Assembly (NCBI GenBank): GCA_028690755.1 | Contig: JAQVAO010000030.1 | Span: forward strand, 1 to 6,960 | Reading direction: 5' to 3' | Source: Patescibacteria group bacterium | Lineage (GTDB): Bacteria; Patescibacteriota; UBA1384; XYA2-FULL-43-10; CAINNR01 | DNA: 6,960 nt | Shown: positions 1-5,852 of the stretch, piece by piece | Layout: every line of letters starts with the position of its first letter | Position numbering within the stretch: the first letter of the stretch is position 1 | Notes under the pieces: model-generated | Seen by the model: the letters and a program-made list of their open reading frames with translations, nothing else | What the model was told of the DNA's origin: nothing | The model's database searches: none | Position numbers and translations under genes: made by a program

Positions 1-7
1 TTTTATA

Positions 8-2818
8 TTAAATCCCAGTCTTAAATGTGTAGCTAGTTGAGCTGACGATTTTTCCTGATTGACTTATCGAAACTACCCTATAATGATATGTAGTATCTGG
101 CACCAGAGATGTAAGCGCAGCGGTGTGAGCGGTGACAAGGGCACTATTTTTTATTGTGAATTCATTATAATCGCTGTAATCTTCGTGGGCGATTGTGTCA
201 AAGAAAACTTGTGATGTGCTTGGTATTGATGTAACCCAAGAAATAGTTGCCGAATCTGACTCTATATTAGAGGATTTTACATTTGAAATAGTCAGATCCT
301 CTTTAACGGTAGCAAAAGATATCTCTGCTTTGGCGACGGTGCCATACTTGTCGGTGACGGCGACTGAAAGAATATGTCGACCAGTAGTTAAATTATTAAA
401 GTTATAACTGACAGAATACGGAGAAGAAGTATCAGTTGCTATGCTGACATTATCAATAAAAAACTCTGCTTTTGAAACATTCGCGCTGTTGTTGACAGAA
501 ACACTAATTGTTTTTGTTCCGGTGACTGTTTCATCGTTTCTGGGAGAAGTGATTTCAATTGAAAGGGGTGGCGATTCGTTGCTAATATCGCAACTGCCTG
601 CAGGTTGTGGGTTATACAAGCCGGCGGCGGTTGCCCAGGCGATAACCGGGTTTTCCCAGTTTGGATCACTTGGTTTTAGCGAGTGAACATTTGAGTAAAT
701 TCTAGTTTCGGTTAACTCCCCCGGTGCGTTATCAGGGGCAACGAGTCCATTTGATCTACAGACCTTGACTGCGACATTAACATCATCTTTTTCTGATGGA
801 ACTTGCCAGGAAGCAAAAATATCGGTTGTTGTTTCTTTGGAGTATTCCGATGGCAATTTATTTGAATATTTTTCGACAGTGATAGTTTGAATTCCGGCTG
901 GTGGGTTGAATTGCTCTACTGGCTGTCCTTCCATCATCTTAGCCATAAACTCATGGAATATCGGTGCGGCGATGATTGAACCATCGGCACCACGGCTCAT
1001 TGCTCTGTTGTCATTATTTCCCGTCCAGACACCAACTGCCAAAGATGGAGTGTAACCAACAGTCCAAGCGTCTTTGAAATCAGAAGTTGTTCCAGTTTTA
1101 GCGGCAACGGGTCGATCAGGGAAATAAAGTGCTGATCTGGTGCCAAAAACTAATGACCTGGCGTTATTGTCGCTCATAATACTTTGCATTTCATAGGCGA
1201 TTTGTGGGTCTAGAACCTGTTCCCCTTTATCTTCATCAGGTTTGTATTCGTAAAGTGTTTTCCCCTTGTTGTCGATGACCTTGGTTATCGCCCTTGTTTC
1301 ATGACGGTTACCACCATTGGCAAATACTCCGAATCCAGCAGTGTGCTCAAGGAGTTTGACCTCACCAACTCCGAGACCAAGAGATAGGCCATATCTTGAC
1401 CTTTCGGTTAGAGTGGATATTCCGAGATCAGAGGTAGTCGTTAGAACGTCATCAATACCTGCGAGTCCGGTCGCTTTTACTGCCGGAATATTTAATGAAT
1501 TCGCCAGTGCCTGTCTGATTGTCACCGGTCCTCTGGTTGAATTATCGTAGTTTCTTGGTATATAGCCGTTGCCAAAATCTGTCGTCAGGTCATAGATTAT
1601 TCTGCTTGGAGAATATTCTTTATCTTTAAAGAGAGTGGCATAAACATATGGTTTAAACGAAGATCCTGGTTGCCTATTAGAAGTAGCTACATTTACATTG
1701 CCATCAATATCCACATTAAAAAAGTCTTTGCTGCCAACCATGGTTATGACCTCACCTGTTTTAGGATCAATGGAAACAAGCGCTGCGTTTGACCCTCCAT
1801 ATCGCTCAACTTTTGCCATGCCATTTTGTATTGCTTGCTCGGCTATTTTCTGTTTTTCGTAGTCTAGAGTTGTGTGGATTGTCATACCTTCTTTTTCCAC
1901 TCTTTGGCTGCCGTATTCTTCAGCAGCTTGTTCTATAACATACAGAGAAAAGTGGGGTGCCAGGATTGACATTTTTCTTGGTTGAACCGCAGTGCCCACT
2001 GTTGTAGTATCTTGTTTTTTTGCCTCGTCTGCCTCTTCCTGTTTAATGTATCCGGATTTGACCATCTGGTCGAGAACATAATTTCGGCGAGCAATTAAGT
2101 TATCGGTGTGCGTACCGTACGGAGAGTAATATGTGGTTGCTCTGGGGATTGCGGCAAGAGTTGCTGCTTGAGCCAATGACAGGTCTTTCGCTGGTATGCC
2201 ATAATACATTCTTGCTGCTGCTTCAATACCGGCAGTTTGTCCACCATAGGGGATTTCATTCAAGTACATCGTTAAGATTTGGTCTTTTGAATACATAAAT
2301 TCCAGCTCAATCGCTAGAATCAGTTCCTTTATCTTTCTAATAATTGTTCGGTCAGAATACAATAGGGCATTTTTGACATATTGCTGGGTAATAGTTGACC
2401 CACCATGGACGTTGCCACTAGTGTGGAATATGTTATTAATGGCTGCTCTGGTTATGCCGCGAAAATTGACTCCGTGGTTCTGGTAAAATTGCTGGTCTTC
2501 AGTGGCAACAGTTGCGTCTTTAATTACCTTGGGTATTTGGTCTGACGCAATGACTGTTCTTTTAAGCTCGCCGGTTTCATAAAGTAAAACGCCATTTCGA
2601 TCATAAATTTTGGTTGATTGAGTTGGCCTCATTTTGGCGATTTTTGCTGGAGTTGGGAGATCTTTGGCAAACCAGGCAAAAGTTACTGAGACCAGTAAAA
2701 GAGAAACCAAAAAAGCATAAGCGACTATTCTTAAAATCCGCTTTTTGTCCCATTTTTTGCGTCCCTTAGTTTTTAATCGCAATTTAAGAGGATTAAGTGA
2801 GGTTAAGTTAAATTTCAT
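8..2818 (-). CDS. Class A penicillin-binding protein (PBP1A-like) with C-terminal Ig-like and FN3 domains
   Basis: Bifunctional peptidoglycan synthase of 936 residues that polymerises lipid II glycan chains and cross-links their stem peptides outside the membrane. Seen: a basic N-terminus (KGRKKWDKKR, 18-29), one membrane helix at about 28-50 (N-terminus inside), then a GT51 glycosyltransferase domain at about 65-240 with the catalytic-Glu motif EDQQFYQNHG (E107), GGSTITQQ (139-146), RKIKE (161-165) and ILTMYLNEIPYGG. The transpeptidase domain (about 343-630) has all three active-site motifs: SSFK with nucleophile S386, SLN (441-443) and KTGT (574-577). A linker carries the protein's only two cysteines (C687, C743). 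An Ig-like domain follows at about 752-837 and a fibronectin type III domain at about 841-936 (W861, LVPDTTYHYRV). It is longer than typical PBP1A because of these modules, which probably bind wall or surface polymers. The ATG at 2818 has no Shine-Dalgarno sequence, and its promoter faces that of tyrS. Both enzymatic domains look intact. Confidence 0.96.
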   Translation of the reverse strand: MKFNLTSLNPLKLRLKTKGRKKWDKKRILRIVAYAFLVSLLLVSVTFAWFAKDLPTPAKIAKMRPTQSTKIYDRNGVLLYETGELKRTVIASDQIPKVIKDATVATEDQQFYQNHGVNFRGITRAAINNIFHTSGNVHGGSTITQQYVKNALLYSDRTIIRKIKELILAIELEFMYSKDQILTMYLNEIPYGGQTAGIEAAARMYYGIPAKDLSLAQAATLAAIPRATTYYSPYGTHTDNLIARRNYVLDQMVKSGYIKQEEADEAKKQDTTTVGTAVQPRKMSILAPHFSLYVIEQAAEEYGSQRVEKEGMTIHTTLDYEKQKIAEQAIQNGMAKVERYGGSNAALVSIDPKTGEVITMVGSKDFFNVDIDGNVNVATSNRQPGSSFKPYVYATLFKDKEYSPSRIIYDLTTDFGNGYIPRNYDNSTRGPVTIRQALANSLNIPAVKATGLAGIDDVLTTTSDLGISTLTERSRYGLSLGLGVGEVKLLEHTAGFGVFANGGNRHETRAITKVIDNKGKTLYEYKPDEDKGEQVLDPQIAYEMQSIMSDNNARSLVFGTRSALYFPDRPVAAKTGTTSDFKDAWTVGYTPSLAVGVWTGNNDNRAMSRGADGSIIAAPIFHEFMAKMMEGQPVEQFNPPAGIQTITVEKYSNKLPSEYSKETTTDIFASWQVPSEKDDVNVAVKVCRSNGLVAPDNAPGELTETRIYSNVHSLKPSDPNWENPVIAWATAAGLYNPQPAGSCDISNESPPLSIEITSPRNDETVTGTKTISVSVNNSANVSKAEFFIDNVSIATDTSSPYSVSYNFNNLTTGRHILSVAVTDKYGTVAKAEISFATVKEDLTISNVKSSNIESDSATISWVTSIPSTSQVFFDTIAHEDYSDYNEFTIKNSALVTAHTAALTSLVPDTTYHYRVVSISQSGKIVSSTSYTFKTGI

Positions 2819-2861
2819 ATTTGATAATAATTTTAAACACTATTTTGAAGCTAAAATTCTA

Positions 2862-2890
2862 TTTACATTATAGTATGAACAAAGTATTAT
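2862..2890 (+). promoter_or_regulatory. Sigma70-type promoter for the tyrS-argS operon
   Basis: On the plus strand, there is a -35 box TTTACA (2862-2867), a 17-base spacer, and a -10 box TATTAT (2885-2890). This predicts a start near 2897 and a leader of about 70 bases. A weaker alternative is TTGAAG (2845-2850) with TATAGT (2869-2874) at 18-base spacing. The main promoter overlaps the opposing promoter of the wall-synthesis gene. Confidence 0.7.
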
Positions 2891-2895
2891 GTAAA
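2867..2895 (-). promoter_or_regulatory. Sigma70-type promoter for the penicillin-binding protein gene
   Basis: Read on the minus strand, there is a -35 box TTTACA (2895-2890), a 17-base spacer, and a perfect -10 box TATAAT (2872-2867). This predicts transcription starting near 2860 and a leader of about 40 bases before the ATG at 2818. The match is one base from the -35 consensus with ideal spacing, so the call is strong for a sequence-only prediction. It occupies nearly the same DNA as the tyrS promoter on the other strand. Confidence 0.75.
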
Positions 2896-2900
2896 CAAGA

Positions 2901-2922
2901 AATCATCTTATTTTTGATGATT
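2901..2922 (+). other. Potential stem-loop at the 5' end of the tyrS leader
   Basis: AATCATC (2901-2907) and GATGATT (2916-2922) are perfect 7-base inverted arms around an 8-base T-rich loop. With transcription predicted to start near 2897, the hairpin would begin within about four bases of the mRNA 5' end, a position known to slow 5'-end decay in bacteria. The stem has only two G-C pairs, so it is weak. It could instead be a protein-binding dyad upstream of the opposing promoter. Confidence 0.35.
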
Positions 2923-2954
2923 GCAACAGAATAATCAAAAAGTTTTTTTATGTC

Positions 2955-2960
2955 AAGAGG
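2955..2960 (+). promoter_or_regulatory. Ribosome binding site that sets the tyrS start
   Basis: AAGAGG lies 7 bases before the ATG at 2968, a normal Shine-Dalgarno spacing. The other in-frame ATG, at 2950, is preceded by a run of seven T and A-rich DNA with no such site. This favours 2968 as the true start. Confidence 0.7.
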
Positions 2961-2967
2961 AAAAGAT

Positions 2968-4164
2968 ATGGAAAAGAAAATTCAGGAAGTTTTGACTCGT
3001 TCTATCGACACGATTTATCCCAATCGCGAATCGTTAGAAAAAATATTAAATTCTGGCAAAAAACTTCGCATATATATGGGGATTGATCCTACTGCTACAT
3101 ATGTTCATCTTGGTCATGCGACAAACTATATAATTTTGAAAAGATTCCACGAATTAGGGCACAAAATCATCGTTCTTGTTGGTGACTTCACGGCGATGAT
3201 CGGAGATCCAAGTGATAAAAGCTCTGCCAGAAAGAGACTTTCTCGTGAACAGGTCAAAGAGAATCTTAAAACTTTTAAAGATCAAATAAGCAAAATCATT
3301 GACTTCGAAAATAAAGACAATCCAGTTGAATTGCGATTTAACTCTGAATGGCTGTCAAAAATGAGTTTTGAGGATGTTGTTAATCTAGCCGCCCATTTTA
3401 CAGTTCAACAAATGATAGAGAGGGATATTTTTCAGAAAAGAATCAAAGAGAAGAAGCCACTTTATGTCAATGAATTTTTCTACCCGCTGATGCAAGGTTA
3501 TGATTCGGTTGTTCTGGAGGCTGATGTTGAGGTCGGGGGTACCGATCAGACATTTAATATGCTTGCCGGTCGCCAATTGGCCAAAGAGCTACAGGGTAGA
3601 GAAAAATTTGTAGTTGCAACGACTCTGTTGGAAAATCCTCTTACTGGTGAAAAACTGATGAGTAAATCATTGGGGACGGGGATCGCTTTAAATGAGGCTC
3701 CGAACGAGATGTTTGGAAAGGTAATGGCACTTCCTGATGAAGCAGTTATTCAGTGTTTTATTGATTGTACTTATGTTGATTTAAATAAAATCAAACAATA
3801 TGAAGGTGAAATAACTGAAGGAGCCAATCCAAGAGATATAAAAATGCTTCTGGCCAATGAAATTGTAAAAATGTACCACAGCGGAAAAGACGCGGCGATG
3901 GCTCAAGATCATTTTATCAACGTGTTTCAAAAAAAAGAGCTGCCAAAAGAGATTGAGGAAATTGAAATTAGTGGAAATTTGCCTATACCCAATCTACTTG
4001 TTCAAGCCGGGTTAGCTCCGTCAGGTTCTGAAGCTAGAAGATTAATTACTTCTGGAGCAGTAGAGGTTGATGGTGCAAAAATTACTGAAATCTCGACAAC
4101 TATCAGTACTCATCCGGGTATGGTAATAAAAGTCGGCAAAAGAAGATTTGCGAAAATTAAATGA
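2968..4164 (+). CDS. tyrS: Tyrosyl-tRNA synthetase (TyrZ-like, KMSKS type)
   Basis: Class I cytoplasmic synthetase that activates tyrosine with ATP and charges tRNA-Tyr; 398 residues from the preferred ATG at 2968 (404 if the ATG at 2950 is used). Seen, numbered from 2968: the nucleotide-binding entry YMGIDPTATYVHLGH with the HIGH-type motif HLGH (47-50), the tyrosine-pocket segment YPLMQGYDSV (about 172-181), GGTDQTFNMLAGRQL (about 191-205), and the second signature KLMSKS (229-234). An S4 RNA-binding domain (about 342-398, with APSGSEARRLITSGAVEVDG) ends the protein. The GGTDQTFN and KMSKS forms place it with the TyrZ-like branch, not the E. coli-type branch, which carries KFGKT. It is the first gene of an operon with argS: its TGA stop overlaps the argS ATG. 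No T-box is present, so regulation probably rests on the promoter shared with the divergent wall gene. All expected motifs are intact. Confidence 0.97.
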   Translation: MEKKIQEVLTRSIDTIYPNRESLEKILNSGKKLRIYMGIDPTATYVHLGHATNYIILKRFHELGHKIIVLVGDFTAMIGDPSDKSSARKRLSREQVKENLKTFKDQISKIIDFENKDNPVELRFNSEWLSKMSFEDVVNLAAHFTVQQMIERDIFQKRIKEKKPLYVNEFFYPLMQGYDSVVLEADVEVGGTDQTFNMLAGRQLAKELQGREKFVVATTLLENPLTGEKLMSKSLGTGIALNEAPNEMFGKVMALPDEAVIQCFIDCTYVDLNKIKQYEGEITEGANPRDIKMLLANEIVKMYHSGKDAAMAQDHFINVFQKKELPKEIEEIEISGNLPIPNLLVQAGLAPSGSEARRLITSGAVEVDGAKITEISTTISTHPGMVIKVGKRRFAKIK

Positions 4165-5843
4165 TGGAAGAATTAAGAGAAAATATTATTAAAGCAGTAA
4201 AAGGTGCCGGTTTTAAACTGCCGGAAGATTTTTCTTTGGAATCACCACCCGACGAAAAGATGGGTGATTTGGCAACAAATATCGCGATAATAATTGGGAA
4301 AAATGAAGGTATTGATCCTAAAGATGTCAGCAAAAAAATACTGACGAAATTTGGCAGCGATTATATTGAAAGTGCAGATGTTGCTGGTCAGGGATTTATC
4401 AATTTTAAATTAAGCAAAAAATATTATCAAAAAGTATTATCCAATATTCTGTCTTCCGGTGGTGATTATGGGAAAAGCGATATTGGAAAAGAAAAAAGAG
4501 TTTTAGTCGAATATGTTTCAGCGAATCCAACAGGTCCGCTTCATATCGGTAACGCCAGGGGTGGTCCAATAGGGGAGGTAATCTCAAATATTTTTTCCTG
4601 GCTTGGCTATTACGTTGAGCGAGAATTCTATGTCAATGACATCGGAGCTCAGATCAGAAAATTTGGCGAAACGCTGGCATATTACTATATTTCAAAAAAT
4701 GATCCAAGCTATCATTTTCCCGATGGTGGGTATCCAGGCGATTTTCTAAAGGAGATTTCTGAGCAAATTCAAAGAGAGAAAAAAGATGAGATAGCAAATC
4801 TCAAAGATGATAAATTGATTGATTTTTTCATTCGTCACGGTCTGGAAATTACAATTAGACGAATAAAAGAGGACTTGTGCGATTTAGGTATAGTTTTTGA
4901 TCGATTTCAATATGAGAGTGACCTGATAAATTCTGGCTTGAGTCAGAAAGTTATTGAGGATCTCAAAGAAAAAAATGCCTTAGTTGACAGAGAGGGTGCC
5001 CTGTGGTTTTGCTCAAAGGAATATTCTGATTTATCTGATAGAGAAAGTGTTCTAGTCCGGAGTGATAATGACAAAAGTTTAACTTATTTTACTAGTGATA
5101 TTGCTTATCATAAAGATAAGTTTGATCGTAAATTTGATAGATTGATTGATGTTTGGGGAGCAAACCACCATGGTCACATCGAGCGACTTAAGGCCTCGCT
5201 AAAATCACTTGGTTATGACTCTGATAAGCTCGATATTATTTTATATCAAAATGTTCGCCTGAAAAAAGATGGAGAGATCAAACAAATGGGGAAAAGGCTT
5301 GGCAATTTCATCAATATTTCTGATCTTTTAAACGAAATGAAAGTTTCTGCCGATGTCTTCAAATACACCATTATTTCTCAAAGTAGTCAAAATATAATCG
5401 ATTTTGATCTTGACCTAGCAGTAGAGCAATCAGAAAAAAATCCAGTTTACTATCTTCAATACGCTTATGCGAGAATCTGTAGTATATTGAGAAACACTGA
5501 CAAAAATATTCTTCAGGCTTTAGAAAAAATTGCTGAAGGGAAGGGGAGACCTGACCCGAAGACCCTTGATCTTTTAAAAGATAAAAAAGAACTGGATTTG
5601 ATCAAGCTCTTAGATAAATTGCCAAATATTTTATTAAAAATCGGCGAAAATTTTCAAATTCAGTCGCTCCCCTTCTTTGCAACCGAAACAGCTCGGGCTT
5701 ATCATAATTTTTATACTTCATGTCAGGTTCTTTCTGATGATAAGAATTTGACAGAAGCTCGTCTTCTCTTAGTATTGGCGACAAGAAATGTATTAAAAAT
5801 TACCTTGTCACTTATGGGGGTGAGTACTCCAGAGAGAATGTAG
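4161..5843 (+). CDS. argS: Arginyl-tRNA synthetase
   Basis: Class I synthetase that charges tRNA-Arg with arginine in the cytoplasm; 560 residues, normal for the family. Seen: an N-terminal tRNA-binding domain (about 1-85, with PPDEKMGDLATNIA), the first signature in SANPTGPLHIGNARGG (HIGN at 128-131), the following FYVNDIGAQI, and the conserved GANHHGHIERLKASL block (333-347). The second signature has diverged to KQMGKRLGNF (374-383), where the consensus is KMSKR. The DALR anticodon-binding domain covers about 420-560 (NPVYYLQYAYARICSI, ending STPERM). The start is the ATG at 4161, which overlaps the tyrS stop as ATGA; a second ATG follows at once at 4164. No clear Shine-Dalgarno site precedes it, so translation is probably coupled to tyrS. 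The loosened KMSKS loop is not alarming, because several working ArgS enzymes lack a canonical one. Confidence 0.97.
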   Translation: MMEELRENIIKAVKGAGFKLPEDFSLESPPDEKMGDLATNIAIIIGKNEGIDPKDVSKKILTKFGSDYIESADVAGQGFINFKLSKKYYQKVLSNILSSGGDYGKSDIGKEKRVLVEYVSANPTGPLHIGNARGGPIGEVISNIFSWLGYYVEREFYVNDIGAQIRKFGETLAYYYISKNDPSYHFPDGGYPGDFLKEISEQIQREKKDEIANLKDDKLIDFFIRHGLEITIRRIKEDLCDLGIVFDRFQYESDLINSGLSQKVIEDLKEKNALVDREGALWFCSKEYSDLSDRESVLVRSDNDKSLTYFTSDIAYHKDKFDRKFDRLIDVWGANHHGHIERLKASLKSLGYDSDKLDIILYQNVRLKKDGEIKQMGKRLGNFINISDLLNEMKVSADVFKYTIISQSSQNIIDFDLDLAVEQSEKNPVYYLQYAYARICSILRNTDKNILQALEKIAEGKGRPDPKTLDLLKDKKELDLIKLLDKLPNILLKIGENFQIQSLPFFATETARAYHNFYTSCQVLSDDKNLTEARLLLVLATRNVLKITLSLMGVSTPERM

Positions 5844-5852
5844 CAACTACAT
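5838..5852. repeat. Palindrome made by two convergent Met-TAG gene ends
   Basis: ATGTAG (5838-5843), a CAA spacer and CTACAT (5847-5852) form perfect 6-base inverted arms. The left arm is the last Met codon and stop of argS; the right arm is the same pair of codons of the opposing propeller gene. RNA from either strand could fold a small hairpin here. There is no T-run after it, so it is not a classical terminator. Confidence 0.6.

Larger units (their letters stand above)
2862..2895. repeat. Interrupted inverted repeat spanning the divergent promoters
   Basis: The arms are 2862-2872 (TTTACATTATA) and 2885-2895 (TATTATGTAAA). They are inverted copies matching at 10 of 11 positions and separated by 12 bases. 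Each arm holds the -35 box of one promoter and the -10 box of the other, sharing one base. The symmetry is explained by the promoter elements themselves, but it could also serve as a regulator's operator. Confidence 0.7.

Noticed and set aside
441..686. Plus-strand open frame opposite the wall-synthase gene
   Set aside because: It lies wholly antisense to a well-supported coding region and has no recognisable domain. The frames at 195-407 and 1317-1550 are rejected for the same reason.
2917..2934. Tiny leader ORF (ATG ATT GCA ACA GAA TAA) as an attenuation peptide
   Set aside because: It has five codons, no ribosome binding site and no Tyr or Arg codons, and it overlaps the hairpin. Chance is the simpler explanation.
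2937..2949. A-run, G, then seven T before the ATG at 2950 as an intrinsic terminator
   Set aside because: The only stem upstream is short and AT-rich, with no GC-rich hairpin next to the T-run, and it would cut off tyrS-argS.
2897..2967. T-box riboswitch controlling tyrS
   Set aside because: The whole predicted leader is about 70 bases, far shorter than a T-box, and I see no T-box consensus or terminator/antiterminator pair.
4405..4587. Minus-strand open frame inside argS
   Set aside because: It is antisense to the ArgS catalytic signature region, with no motif or ribosome binding site; a shadow of the real gene. The same applies to 3385-3576 and 5602-5784.
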